A DNA stretch of 64,000 nucleotides from SZUA-265 sp965651905 (GCA_965651905.1 CBFGUG010000001.1:62001-126000); one strand, 5' to 3'. Positions 8,889-18,461 are shown, numbered from the stretch's first letter. Notes: generated from the sequence alone by a model not told the origin. A program made the numbers and translations.

Positions 8889-10268
8889 ATGAAACCAACC
8901 ATTCGTACGTTCACGGCAAGTGCCGCCCGAACGTCTCCTTCCTTGCTCATGCTCGTACTGCTGCTGTCGGGGGCGGTCAACGCCTGTTCGACTTCGGCAG
9001 ACACTACCGACGACGCAGCCACCGCTGCTGATGATGTTGACGATTCCGCCGAGGACGTCGACGAGGTCGACACGAACGATGACTCGGCAAACCTCGACGA
9101 CGAGGAGCGTTCCGACGACGATGTCGGCACGGACGATGACCCCGATGACGATAGCGGCACGAGCACGGACGATGACCGCGACGACCCCGACGTCGACACG
9201 GCGGCTGATGACGATCGGGACGACGCCGACGAGGCTTCGACGAACGACGATTCAACGGACAGCGACGATTCGCCCAACTCGGACGACGCGCCAAATGCAA
9301 ACGAACCACGTCCGCCAGATCCGTCAGGCATCGACGTGGGCGTCTCTGATGCCAACGGGCAAACGGGGTCTGCAGGGGGTTCCGAGTGTTCAGCCGACGC
9401 GGAGTGTATCGAAATCGCCGAGGCGATGCTCCAGGAGCTCACAGAACCGGGCAGCGTCGGCGCCACCTTCGATCAAGCCGACTGCATCATGGCCGGGCTA
9501 GCCTCTGGCCCCAGCGGCATCGTCTGTGAATGCACGAACGAAGGCGGCGGTTCGCTGACCGTCGGTTTGGAGTGCGCGCGTCGCGGTCGTCACGGCGAGT
9601 GCATCTACCCCGCCGAAGAGTTTCCTGGTTGCGAGCTTGGCGTCGCGGAATCGTGTACCGACGTATGTAGCGATCTGCAGTCACGGCTGGAGGCCGCCGC
9701 AGCGCAAACCTATGAGACCGAACTGCGTACGGCATACTGCGACGGGACGTCTTGTGTTGCCGTATCTCGAGTCGACGATACGTGTCACGTCAGCCGTGAC
9801 TTCGTCACTGCCTACGACTGCGCACTGAGTGACGAGGAAATTCTCGCAGAAAGAGCGGAGCAACAGGCTCTAGACGAACCGCCACCCTGCGACTCACCCG
9901 AAGCGGCAAGCAGCGACACGTGTTACGAAACGACGGCCCCCAACGAGGAGTACCACCCGCGCGACCCCGACGAGTGGCAGGGCATGCTGGTCGACATCAG
10001 TAGCCCTCTGTACTGCGAAGGGTTCTGTGGCATGGCGCTGGCTTGCATCGAAGAGCAATGTCTGCCGTGCGAAAGTGACGCGCAGTGCATGGAAGGCGAA
10101 GGGTGCGTGCTCGACCATTGCATGCCGCTAGACAACATCGAATGCCGCGGGCGCGCCGACTGCGGTGACGACCTTTGCGTCCTCAGCGGCTACACGGGTG
10201 GCACTGCGCGAGCCAATGAAGACATGCGCGCGTATTGCCTGAGCCCGTCAGGTGGTTCGTCGATGTGA
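8889..10268 (+). CDS. Asp-rich, Cys-rich lipoprotein
   Basis: A 459-residue predicted lipoprotein. ATG 8889 gives a signal peptide with lipobox VNAC (Cys 33). It is followed by an extremely acidic low-complexity stretch (about residues 38-145, mostly Asp with Ser, Thr and Asn). The remaining 300 residues hold about 28 cysteines in spaced pairs (CSADAECIEIAE, CESDAQCMEGEGC, CRGRADCGDDLC), like the small disulphide-rich modules common in myxobacterial surface proteins. No catalytic motif is seen; a surface-exposed structural or adhesive role is a guess. The gene ends in a strong hairpin shared with the convergent VWA gene. Confidence 0.82.
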   Translation: MKPTIRTFTASAARTSPSLLMLVLLLSGAVNACSTSADTTDDAATAADDVDDSAEDVDEVDTNDDSANLDDEERSDDDVGTDDDPDDDSGTSTDDDRDDPDVDTAADDDRDDADEASTNDDSTDSDDSPNSDDAPNANEPRPPDPSGIDVGVSDANGQTGSAGGSECSADAECIEIAEAMLQELTEPGSVGATFDQADCIMAGLASGPSGIVCECTNEGGGSLTVGLECARRGRHGECIYPAEEFPGCELGVAESCTDVCSDLQSRLEAAAAQTYETELRTAYCDGTSCVAVSRVDDTCHVSRDFVTAYDCALSDEEILAERAEQQALDEPPPCDSPEAASSDTCYETTAPNEEYHPRDPDEWQGMLVDISSPLYCEGFCGMALACIEEQCLPCESDAQCMEGEGCVLDHCMPLDNIECRGRADCGDDLCVLSGYTGGTARANEDMRAYCLSPSGGSSM

Positions 10269-10281
10269 GCGAGTGGGGGGA

Positions 10282-10317
10282 ATCGCGTCGGTCGCCAAGA
10301 GGCGCGGCCGACGCGAT
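10282..10317. terminator. Bidirectional hairpin terminator
   Basis: A perfect 10-bp inverted repeat (ATCGCGTCGG / CCGACGCGAT), extended inward by CGCC-AAGA-GGCG, lies between two convergent genes. It lacks a clean U-run, so its strength as an intrinsic terminator is uncertain. Confidence 0.6.
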
Positions 10318-10347
10318 GTTCGTCTCTGATGCTCAGTCTTCGAGCGC

Positions 10348-12435
10348 TCAGTCGTCGAGCCCTGCGTCCGCAGGGGAAACGGTCTCTGGCGTGAGCACGA
10401 TGCCGTAGTAGGTACCTGCGTAGCGAGCCAGCAACTGGGAAACCTCGATCAAGTCTGGATCTTCGTCGGCACCTGGCGCGTTGATCACGTCTTCGTACGC
10501 GGTGCGCAGGATCTCTCGACCAACTTCGACGTCGGCTCCCTCGACGTTGGCCAGCGCTTCGGCGTAACCCGCAATCACCGCAGCCTTTTCGATCTCGTCG
10601 TCGTTGCCCGCCAACTCGTTGAGCGTAGTGTTGATGGTGGCTGAACGACTCTCGCGAGAAAACGGCCTGGTCCAAGTCGCTCGCATCTGGATGCGGTCGT
10701 CGCCATTGAGCAAGCTCGGATCGCAGGCTTCCAACACCTGGAAGAAGACCATCGCCGAGTTGGGTGCGAGATGCTGCGGCTTGACCAGATTGCGGTCGGT
10801 GCTGATGTGCTCACCGAAGAACTTCGTCACTTGCATGTACCACGGCAGAGTGAGCTCCAAACGAACCTCTCGGGCCGCTACATCGATCACCTGGAGGAAA
10901 CGCTCGCCCAACATCCGATCCGCTTCCGCAGCGCTGTCCAGATAGACGTACGAGCCGCGCCCAGCATCGGTCACGCTGTTCATGAGCAGGTCGTTGTACC
11001 CCTCACCCACACCGATCCCAGCGAGGTAGATGCCCTCTTCGCCGTCTTCGTCGTCGGCGTAACTCGAGATCAGTTGTTCGTCGGTCACGCCGATGTTGGC
11101 GCCGCCGTCACTGATCATGATCACGCGGTTGATGCGGTCACTGGCGCGGTTCTCTGTCGCCACAGAGTAACCCGCAACCAACCCCGCGTAGAGGTTCGTT
11201 CCGCCATCAGCCACCAACTGATCGACTTGACTGAGGAAGGTGCTGTCGTTGGGCCCCGCGATCTCATGACCGTTGAGTCGCACGTCTTGTGCGGCGTTCC
11301 AAAAAATCAGCGAGACCAAGTCACCCTTCTGAAACTGGGTGGCCATCGCCGAAAGCGCCGACCGCGCGAGGCTCAACGGCGTTCCTACCATCGACCCCGA
11401 AGTGTCCACGACCAGCGTCAGATTGAGCGGTCGACGATCCGTCGGATCTCGCTGTTCTGCTGAGAGTGCCACCTGCAGGTTCAGTTGGTTGTCGACGGGA
11501 CACGACGACAGCTGCGGCACGATCCGCACCTCACCTGCTCGCGCAGGTTCGAAGGAGAAATCGTAGTAGTTGAGGAACTCGTAGGGCCGGATGATCGCCG
11601 CAGGCACACGACCGCCCGCCTGGATCAAGCGGCGTGCGATGACGGGTGAGGCCGTCGAGTTGGAGTCGTCCGCGGATAGGTACAGCGTGGCGGCCTTACT
11701 GTCGTCGGCGAGTTCACACGCCTCGTCCAGGTCGAACTCAAGCTGCTGCAGACGCCGCGACGACAACTGTGACTCCAGTTGCGGCTCGGACATGAGAGCT
11801 CCCGCGTCAACGGGTCCGTCGGGCACGTCAGCTCCAGCGTCGGAGCCCACCGCACTCGCGCCCGAGTCTCGCGACATGGGAGCGGCTGCGTCCGTAAACC
11901 CGGCGCCCCCGTCGTCCGCGATGCCACTGTCGCGGTTGGACGACCCCGCGTCGCTGAGTACAGGTCCGCCGTCTACTGGAGACGGAAGCCCTTCGTCACT
12001 CGACGGGTCCAGGGGCGGCTGCAGTTCGTCGGGGATTGGCTGCATCGTCTCTTCGCCGCCCGGCATGACTCCTCCCGGGGGAACATCGTCGTAGGACGAG
12101 TCGTCGTAGTCTCCGGGCGAATCGAAGATTGCCTCTTGGGCGGGTGCGGCGCCGTTGTACCCGGACGAGCCCGCTTGCGAGCCCGTCGTCGATCCTGTGC
12201 TGCCTGCGCTGGGCAACTCGGACTGGCACCCACCTGGAGTCGCGCAGTCTTTCTGGGCGCCGTCACCTCCGCACAGTTGTCCGGGAGCGGGGTAGAGTTT
12301 CAGCGGCTGCGTGCCGACATCGAAGTTGCTGGGCGCCTTCTGGTCGTCCTTTCCGCACGACGAAAGCAACACCAGGAAGCCCGCCGCGGCCAGCCCAATG
12401 TGACCCTTACCAAAGCCCGTTCCAACTCGTATCAT
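10348..12435 (-). CDS. VWA-domain lipoprotein
   Basis: A 695-residue predicted lipoprotein. The start at 12435 has a strong Shine-Dalgarno (GGAGGAG) and yields lipobox LSSC (Cys 27). Residues about 65-220 are a low-complexity Ser/Gly/Asp linker. The von Willebrand factor A domain runs from about 338 to 520, with an intact MIDAS start DTSGSM (Asp 344) and the later DGGANIGVT segment; a beta-rich C-terminal region follows. VWA domains bind metal-dependent protein ligands. It resembles the YfbK-type lipoprotein at 39413-41410 in having the VWA in the middle of a lipid-anchored chain, though the N-terminal parts differ. The partner is unknown; it is probably envelope- or surface-located. Confidence 0.85.
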   Translation of the reverse strand: MIRVGTGFGKGHIGLAAAGFLVLLSSCGKDDQKAPSNFDVGTQPLKLYPAPGQLCGGDGAQKDCATPGGCQSELPSAGSTGSTTGSQAGSSGYNGAAPAQEAIFDSPGDYDDSSYDDVPPGGVMPGGEETMQPIPDELQPPLDPSSDEGLPSPVDGGPVLSDAGSSNRDSGIADDGGAGFTDAAAPMSRDSGASAVGSDAGADVPDGPVDAGALMSEPQLESQLSSRRLQQLEFDLDEACELADDSKAATLYLSADDSNSTASPVIARRLIQAGGRVPAAIIRPYEFLNYYDFSFEPARAGEVRIVPQLSSCPVDNQLNLQVALSAEQRDPTDRRPLNLTLVVDTSGSMVGTPLSLARSALSAMATQFQKGDLVSLIFWNAAQDVRLNGHEIAGPNDSTFLSQVDQLVADGGTNLYAGLVAGYSVATENRASDRINRVIMISDGGANIGVTDEQLISSYADDEDGEEGIYLAGIGVGEGYNDLLMNSVTDAGRGSYVYLDSAAEADRMLGERFLQVIDVAAREVRLELTLPWYMQVTKFFGEHISTDRNLVKPQHLAPNSAMVFFQVLEACDPSLLNGDDRIQMRATWTRPFSRESRSATINTTLNELAGNDDEIEKAAVIAGYAEALANVEGADVEVGREILRTAYEDVINAPGADEDPDLIEVSQLLARYAGTYYGIVLTPETVSPADAGLDD

Positions 12436-12713
12436 CTGCTCTCCTCCGCGTGACGCTCACGGCTCGCCCAAAAGCCGCAGATCGAGCTCATAACACGAAC
12501 GCGTGAGTCGGCCCGCAGAGATGCGTAAACTCGTTCGGCGCACCCATGCTGGATCACCCTGCAGCCCTGAGCGTCCAGCCTGAGCAGAGAATCGCACCTT
12601 CGGTAGGTGGTTCACACGGTGAGACGCTCGTGAATCAGCGTAGGCAACCCGACCCTGACCCGAACAGGATCGCAGCGTCTGCCGGCGGTCACCGCACTAG
12701 CGATCGCGTGCGC

Positions 12714-13814
12714 TCAGTCGAGTTCGTCGAGGGCGATGAATACATTGTCGGTCCCTGAAGCGAAACAGGGTCCGGTTGCCGCGCACCACACGTCCCACAA
12801 GAAGGCCTCGACGTCCAATTGACGGCGCGTCCACTGCTCGTCCTGCAGCTTCCAAACGACGGCGTGCGCTATGTTCGACTCATCTCGACTGGCACCAACT
12901 GCGTAGGCGATGTCCGTGCGCGTTGCGGCAACTCCGAGCAGCGCGTCACCCGGCGCGTCCTGAACGCTCACCCACTCGGTGTCCCGAAAACGAGCGATCG
13001 TTCCCGGTCCCACAGGCTCAGGTGCATCGTCACCAGCAACGGCAAAGATCGCGTCGCCGCTGGCGGCAAAGTCGTTCAATTCGACGTCCAGCGGGTCGGA
13101 CGGCGGCTCCCAGGTGCCGTCGCCGTTGAACCGACTTACCGCGCCGAGTTCACTCAGTGCATACACCGGGCTCGGACCGCGCTGGTCTTGGATCGCCCCG
13201 CTACCACCCACTCCCAACGGGGTCAGCTCGCCGAGCGGTGAGCTCTCGTTCGACCAGCTGGCGCCGTCCCACCGCAGCACGGAGTCGTTCGTCAGCGCGA
13301 ACACGGAACTACCAGAAGTACCCCAAACCGACACTGCCGCGGGCTCCAGGATTTCTCGTTCGTCGCGTTCGATGTCGTAGCGCCACAGCGTTTCCCCAGT
13401 CGTGCCATAAACAGCGTCATCACTTGCCCATAGTTGACGCACGATGTTGGGGTCGTCATCCCAGCGCGCCAATTCACTCCACTCGCCGTTCGAGTAGCGG
13501 CGCAACACACGGTCTGGTGAGTCGCTGGCCCCGAAGTAACTCGCTACAAACACGTCACCCACGTCGTTGCCCGTGACGGCACTGTTGACGACGTAACACC
13601 CCGTGCACAGGGCAGGCGCACGAAAACTCAGTGCGGCAGATTCATTTGAAGTCTGAGCACCGTGGTCGCTCTTCGCGCCGAGCGCGTCACTCCCATCGTC
13701 GTAGCCTTGGCCACCGCTACAGGCGGCCAGGAACACGATCACTGCCGTTAGCCCAAGGCCTGATTGTCCGTGAGTGGAGCGGCGACCGCCGCACAGTCTG
13801 CGCGAGTTGTTCAT
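12714..13814 (-). CDS. Beta-propeller-like lipoprotein
   Basis: A 366-residue predicted lipoprotein with lipobox LAAC (Cys 32) and a short acidic linker (YDDGSDALG). The body has regularly spaced repeats of the type VFVASYFG ... RYSNGEWSEL, VYGTTGETLWRYD and VFALTNDSVLRWDGASWSNE, where a gene-value phrase is followed by a Trp-containing strand. This resembles the propeller-like proteins of myxobacteria in which each blade reports a value. No enzyme motif is visible. It lies on the same strand as the VWA gene, 278 bp upstream of it, so co-transcription is possible but not certain. Function unknown; the envelope location is well supported. Confidence 0.78.
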   Translation of the reverse strand: MNNSRRLCGGRRSTHGQSGLGLTAVIVFLAACSGGQGYDDGSDALGAKSDHGAQTSNESAALSFRAPALCTGCYVVNSAVTGNDVGDVFVASYFGASDSPDRVLRRYSNGEWSELARWDDDPNIVRQLWASDDAVYGTTGETLWRYDIERDEREILEPAAVSVWGTSGSSVFALTNDSVLRWDGASWSNESSPLGELTPLGVGGSGAIQDQRGPSPVYALSELGAVSRFNGDGTWEPPSDPLDVELNDFAASGDAIFAVAGDDAPEPVGPGTIARFRDTEWVSVQDAPGDALLGVAATRTDIAYAVGASRDESNIAHAVVWKLQDEQWTRRQLDVEAFLWDVWCAATGPCFASGTDNVFIALDELD

Positions 13815-13961
13815 CCCTTCCAGAGTGACGGGAGAAGCGTCGTTCGTCTAGTGCCACACCGCACGTTCACTAGGCTCGAATCGCTCATCCTGGTTCGCAA
13901 TAGCGATCAGAATGTCGACTATTTTCTATTCAACGCCACCACGTACTTTCAATCACTTGGC

Positions 13962-13995
13962 CACATGAGTAGTTCGTATCCACACGTCTCATGTG
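13962..13995. promoter_or_regulatory. Inverted repeat upstream of the TIGR02147 regulator
   Basis: Perfect 8-bp arms CACATGAG (13962-13969) and CTCATGTG (13988-13995) with an 18-bp spacer. The right arm overlaps an in-frame ATG at 13991, which argues that translation starts at 14009 instead. A site for autoregulation is an inference. Confidence 0.45.
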
Positions 13996-14008
13996 CTATT
14001 TGACACTA

Positions 14009-14989
14009 ATGTACGAGGCAATTTCGAGAGAGCTCATGCGCGCCGCACGAGGCCGACGCTCGCAGCTTGCACTCAGCCGACGCCTGGGTTTTACGACCAA
14101 CGTGCTCTACGCGTGGGAATCTGGAAGATCGTTCCCAACGGCACTGCAATTCCTACTCATGATGGAGAAGTCCGGGGTGGACACGCGCGCAGGCTTTCGT
14201 TCGTTCTACGTCAAGTCGCCGCTGTGGCTCGACACGATGCGCGAATTCCCCTCACGCGCAGGGATCGCGGCGTTCCTGCGCGATCAACGTGGACAAATGC
14301 CGATGCATCATCTCGCGTCTCTTGCTGGAGTGAGCCGCTTTGCGCTGTCGCGCTGGCTCAAGGGCGTTGCCGAGCCGAAACTGCCCGCCTTCCTCAACTT
14401 GTTGCAACAGTCGAGTCAGCGGCTCAGCGATTGGGTCGCACTGTTCGTCGACCCCGCCCAGCTGCCGACGCTTCACGAACAGTGGCAGCGCCAGCAAGCT
14501 GCACTCCAAGCAGCCTACGAGTTACCCTGGACTCAGGGTGTACTCAGAGCGTTGGAACTCGAGAGCTATCAACGACTGCCGCGGCATCGCTCAGGCTGGA
14601 TTGCGAAGCAGCTGGGTGTCCCGCAGCAGGTGGAAGAACAGGCCCTCAATCTCCTGGAACGCAGTGGTGAGATTACGATGGTCGACGGTCGCTGGCAAGC
14701 TAGACCCTCTACCGTAAACCTGCGTCGTGATCCCAAGGCCGCGCTCGGGCAGCGGCGTTTCTGGGTCGAAGTGGCCGCGGAACGCGCCTTGGAGGATCCA
14801 GGGATGTTCGCCTACAACGTGTGCGGAGTCTCGGAACGCGACCTGGAACGGCTGAAACGCATGCAGCGAGACTTCATGCAACAGGCGCGATCCATCATCG
14901 CTGATTCGCAACCCGTGGAATGTGTCGCCCTAGTGCAGTCGCAGATTTTCGCGTTGACCAAGCCGGTACCGAACACGGGTCGCAAGTAG
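14009..14989 (+). CDS. TIGR02147/DUF4423-type transcriptional regulator
   Basis: A 326-residue paralog of the regulator at 7694-8644. The start at 14009 is chosen because the protein then aligns with the paralog from its first residue (SRELMRAARGRRSQLALSRRLGF), and because an upstream ATG at 13991 sits inside an inverted repeat. It has the same two helix-turn-helix segments (residues about 18-40 and LASLAGVSRFALSRWLKG near 98-115) and the C-terminal DUF4423-like half ending in RLKRMQRDFMQQARSIIADS. No clear Shine-Dalgarno is present, so a leaderless or weakly initiated transcript is possible. Targets are unknown; the gene upstream runs the opposite way. Confidence 0.8.
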   Translation: MYEAISRELMRAARGRRSQLALSRRLGFTTNVLYAWESGRSFPTALQFLLMMEKSGVDTRAGFRSFYVKSPLWLDTMREFPSRAGIAAFLRDQRGQMPMHHLASLAGVSRFALSRWLKGVAEPKLPAFLNLLQQSSQRLSDWVALFVDPAQLPTLHEQWQRQQAALQAAYELPWTQGVLRALELESYQRLPRHRSGWIAKQLGVPQQVEEQALNLLERSGEITMVDGRWQARPSTVNLRRDPKAALGQRRFWVEVAAERALEDPGMFAYNVCGVSERDLERLKRMQRDFMQQARSIIADSQPVECVALVQSQIFALTKPVPNTGRK

Positions 14990-15177
14990 CATCGGAAGAC
15001 GCCAACGTGCGCAAACAGCACTGGCCAGGTGCTCACTGCGCGGGGCATCGGTAACGCATTGCAACAGAGCAGATGGTCCGAACGCCGCGCTGGGAGGCTT
15101 GCCTTTCGCAAGTTCGCGCCCGATGCTCCCCTCCCGGCGTATGGCCGGGATGAAGATGAAGAGGAAGGAAAGAACAG

Positions 15178-15813
15178 ATGGCAATCAGACTCGGAGACAC
15201 TGCACCCGACTTCACTGCACAAAGCACCGCGGGAGAAATCAAGCTTCACGAGTACCTCGGCGACAGCTGGGGCGTGCTCTTTTCACACCCGGCTGACTTC
15301 ACGCCTGTGTGCACCACCGAGCTGGGGCGTGCCTCGAAGCTCAAGCCCGAGTTCGACAAGCGCAACGTCAAGCTGCTGGGGCTCAGCGTCGACGGTGTGG
15401 AAGATCACGCCAAGTGGTCGGGAGACATCGAGGAGACTCAAGGGACTGCACTCAACTTCCCGTTGCTCGCCGATCCCAAGCGCGAGATCTCCACGCTGTA
15501 CGACATGATCCACCCGAACGCCAACGACACGCTGACCGTGCGCTCGGTGTTCGTCATCGGTCCCGACAAGAAGGTGAAGCTCACGCTGACATACCCCGCC
15601 AGCACGGGCAGAAACTTCGATGAGTTGCTGCGTGTGATCGATTCACTGCAGCTCACCGCAAACTACAAGGTTGCGACGCCTGCGGACTGGAAAGACGGCG
15701 ACGACGTGGTGATTGTTCCGGCCGTCAGCAACGAAGAGGCACAAACGCGCTTCCCCAAGGGGTTCAAAGCAGTGAAACCCTACTTGCGCCTCACCCCCCA
15801 ACCCAACAAGTAA
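15178..15813 (+). CDS. 1-Cys peroxiredoxin (Prx6 type)
   Basis: A 211-residue cytoplasmic thiol peroxidase that reduces hydrogen peroxide and organic hydroperoxides. The peroxidatic Cys 45 lies in the Prx motif DFTPVCTTE, preceded by SHPADF. The extended C-terminal domain (YPASTGRNFDELLRVIDSLQL ... DWKDGDDVVIVP) identifies the 1-Cys/Prx6 subfamily; no other Cys is present, fitting a 1-Cys mechanism that needs an external reductant. Length is normal for the family. The Shine-Dalgarno AAGGA lies 7 bases before the ATG. It stands alone between a regulator and a gap, with no oxidative-stress regulator next to it. Confidence 0.96.
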   Translation: MAIRLGDTAPDFTAQSTAGEIKLHEYLGDSWGVLFSHPADFTPVCTTELGRASKLKPEFDKRNVKLLGLSVDGVEDHAKWSGDIEETQGTALNFPLLADPKREISTLYDMIHPNANDTLTVRSVFVIGPDKKVKLTLTYPASTGRNFDELLRVIDSLQLTANYKVATPADWKDGDDVVIVPAVSNEEAQTRFPKGFKAVKPYLRLTPQPNK

Positions 15814-16187
15814 TCAACCCAATCCCCAACTCGTCAGTCGACGTGACTGCGACGCTCATTTCCGTGGGCCAGCGGTGGACCCGTTCCCCGTCTCCGAAGG
15901 AACGGCCTCTGCTGGCCCTCGTTCGTCGGACCGAGCCAGCGACAGCGCGGCAAGTGCAGATGCTAGGAGCGACTAGGAGCGAAGTCCGAGAATACTGCAG
16001 CTATTTGAGGGCTGAGCCGACAACGCAGATGCGCTTGCCCCGCCGAGTTGGCGACGGGAGACTTTTGCCACGGGCTGCTCGCCCAAACGCCACGCCGCGC
16101 ACCTAGGGTCAGGCCAAGAGCTCGTCGAGGATGCCCTCGCTGACGCCGATCGTCCAGTCTTGGCCTGGCATTGGGCTCGGGAACATC
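15814..16187. other. Intergenic region
   Basis: No supportable gene. The only structure I see is a perfect tandem pair of the 10-mer CTAGGAGCGA at 15963-15982. Convergent with the AraC gene; no clear terminator hairpin was found. Confidence 0.5.
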
Positions 16188-17081
16188 TCAAGACTTGCGA
16201 TAGGTCCCGGGTGTCATCCCCGTTTGCCGCTTGAACACGTCTCCCATGTGCGCCTGACTGGAAAACCCGCATGCGATGGCGATGTCCGAGAGCGCCAGAT
16301 TGGGATCCCGAAGCATCGCTTTCGCACGCTCCACTCGCCGTGACGACACGTACTTGTGTGGTGATACCCCAAATGTACGCTTGAACAGTCGCGAAAAGTG
16401 ATCGGGACTGTACGCAACGACTTCGGCCAAGTCCACGAGCCCGAAGTTGGTCGGCAACTGCCGTTCGATGAACTCGACCAGCTCTTGACGTTGCTCTGGT
16501 AAGAAACCGCGGCGGTCGTCTTCGCGCGTCTGCTCGGCGCGACCGTATCGAGCGGACACGTACGAGATCAGAGCAATCGACAGCGATTGAACGTAAACCG
16601 CACCCAGGTCTTCCGTGCCTGTAGCATTGGCCGCCAGGCGCTGGGTCAAGTCCACTACGTGCGCATCGACGATGCAATAGCGCGGCCCGCGTTCGCTACT
16701 CAGCCCCAGATTGGGCGCATCCGTCAGTGCGCGAACAGATGCCTCGGGAAAGTTCACAGCCACACACGTGCTCGGCTCACCACTCCAACTCACCTGCTCG
16801 ATCACCGTACCGCAAGGTAGCAGGTCGATCATACCGCTGTTTCGTGTAAACTCGCGAGCCACAGCGGTGGACTCCACTGGTCCTCGCGAAAGAACGCGCA
16901 CCTCCGAGGTACCGCCCGTCCACACCAACACCGAGTCGGAGGCCGCATTCAGATCGCTCAGCTGCCCGCGTTCAGGCCAGTGACCAACCCGAAGCGGCAA
17001 GCCCACCCAATCCGACCCCGTCAATGCGAGGCCGTACTTGGGTCGGTCGCTTGGGGAATGTTCGTCAGAGTGCGTGGGCAT
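16188..17081 (-). CDS. AraC-family transcriptional regulator
   Basis: A 297-residue regulator. The C-terminal 100 residues carry the two helix-turn-helix motifs of AraC/XylS proteins (VDLAEVVAYSPDHFSRLFKRTFG and LSDIAIACGFSSQAHMGDVFKRQTG). The N-terminal part is a cupin-like sensor region of unknown ligand. The ATG at 17081 is chosen because GGAG stands 5 bases upstream; a start at 17114 is also open. It is divergent from the CE3-like esterase lipoprotein at 17219 with only 137 bp between the start codons, so this regulator most likely controls that gene in response to a sugar or polysaccharide breakdown product. That target is inferred from position. Confidence 0.92.
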   Translation of the reverse strand: MPTHSDEHSPSDRPKYGLALTGSDWVGLPLRVGHWPERGQLSDLNAASDSVLVWTGGTSEVRVLSRGPVESTAVAREFTRNSGMIDLLPCGTVIEQVSWSGEPSTCVAVNFPEASVRALTDAPNLGLSSERGPRYCIVDAHVVDLTQRLAANATGTEDLGAVYVQSLSIALISYVSARYGRAEQTREDDRRGFLPEQRQELVEFIERQLPTNFGLVDLAEVVAYSPDHFSRLFKRTFGVSPHKYVSSRRVERAKAMLRDPNLALSDIAIACGFSSQAHMGDVFKRQTGMTPGTYRKS

Positions 17082-17218
17082 GGGAGCTCCGCTGGCAGCG
17101 TTGGATCTTTCCACAACTGTAGCGCGGAAATACAGAAGAGATTGCCGGAAACCTGGAATACCACGTGATTGCGCGCGGTGTAGGTTCGACCGTCGTTCAT
17201 CTCCGACCAGACCTCACC

Positions 17219-18451
17219 ATGCACTACGCTCCGACCTCATCCGGCCTTCGTCATTTCACGCCCCTGACCGTAGCGTTTGCGGTCGGTCTCGCAACCTCGA
17301 TGTTCGCCGTCGCATGCGCGTCTGAAGATCCGCAAGCCGACGCAGACTCGGACACACTCACCTCTGGATCGGGCAGCACTTCAGCAAGCACGACCCAGAC
17401 GGGTAGTAATCCTACGACGGGAAGCTCCGACAGCGGCACAGGAACGACAAGCGCTACTGGCTCGAGCACTTCGACCGCTACTCAAACGTCCACCGCTGCC
17501 AGCAACACGTCCAGTTCCACGGGCTCGGCCCCATCGAGCGGTGGCATGGGTGGTAGCGGTGGCATGGGCGCTGGTGGTTCGAGCGGCGGCATGGGCGGCG
17601 GCACCTCGGATGCTGCGAGCGCAGGCGGCGCAGGCGGGATGGCCGCAACTGACGACGGCATGGGCGCGGGCGGCGACCAGAACTCGAGTGACGACGACAT
17701 CGACATCGCGGATGACGGGGTAACTGATGATACCGAGTCGGAAGGCGCTGGTGGTGCGTCCCCAATGGAGGGCGGAGAAGGCGGCGCAGGTGGCCAAGAT
17801 GGTGGCGACGTAGAACCGAACATGAACGACGATGGGCCGTGCCCAATCGACGATGTGTGCAAGATCCTGCCGCTGGGTGATTCCATTACCGACGGGATTG
17901 GCGCTTCTGGCGGGTATCGAGTCGAGCTGTTTCAGCATGCCCTCGACGCAGGCAAGAATATCACCTTCGTGGGTGGCTCATCCAACGGGCCAGCGATGGT
18001 CGGCGGCCAGCCTTTCCCGCAACAGCACGAGGGGCACAGCGGTTGGACTGTCGAGCAAATCGACAACATCGTGCCCAGCCCAGCCTTGGAAGTCGATCCG
18101 CACATCATCCTGCTGCATATTGGCACCAACGACATGTATCAGACGCCCGCAGGTGCGGCTGATCGTCTAGCAAAGCTGATCGACGAAATCGTCGCGGACA
18201 ACCCCGAGGCATTGCTCGTCGTTTCCACCATCATTCCGTTTCCTGGCGCGAGTAACGAAGTCAGTAACTACAACGCCGCGCTGGAACAAGTCGTCAACGA
18301 ACGCATCGATGCTGGCGACTTCGTGCTGCTAGTCGATCAGTTCACAGGGTTTCCCACGGGTGAACTAGGCGACGGCGTGCATCCCAACGCGGCGGGTTAT
18401 GCTCGGATGGCGGGCGTTTGGTGGGCGGCGATCGAGCCCTACCTACCGTGA
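17219..18451 (+). CDS. SGNH/GDSL (CE3-like) esterase lipoprotein
   Basis: A 410-residue predicted lipoprotein; ATG 17219 gives lipobox AVAC (Cys 33) followed by an acidic segment (SEDPQADADSD). The linker, about residues 46-205, is Ser/Thr-rich, then Gly/Met-rich (GGMGG units), then acidic. The catalytic domain has LPLGDSIT (Ser 222), GTND (302-305) and DGVHP (Asp 385, His 388), the SGNH triad. LPLGDSITDG with GGYR is the pattern of CE3 acetylxylan esterases. The catalytic part closely matches the paralog at 2707-4008 while the linker differs completely, so the two halves evolve independently. The divergent AraC gene is its likely regulator. Confidence 0.9.
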   Translation: MHYAPTSSGLRHFTPLTVAFAVGLATSMFAVACASEDPQADADSDTLTSGSGSTSASTTQTGSNPTTGSSDSGTGTTSATGSSTSTATQTSTAASNTSSSTGSAPSSGGMGGSGGMGAGGSSGGMGGGTSDAASAGGAGGMAATDDGMGAGGDQNSSDDDIDIADDGVTDDTESEGAGGASPMEGGEGGAGGQDGGDVEPNMNDDGPCPIDDVCKILPLGDSITDGIGASGGYRVELFQHALDAGKNITFVGGSSNGPAMVGGQPFPQQHEGHSGWTVEQIDNIVPSPALEVDPHIILLHIGTNDMYQTPAGAADRLAKLIDEIVADNPEALLVVSTIIPFPGASNEVSNYNAALEQVVNERIDAGDFVLLVDQFTGFPTGELGDGVHPNAAGYARMAGVWWAAIEPYLP

Positions 18452-18461
18452 TCGGGACACG

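Noticed and set aside
10771..11463. Plus-strand frame of 230 codons
   Set aside because: Antisense to the VWA domain; that domain has a full MIDAS motif, so the minus strand is coding.
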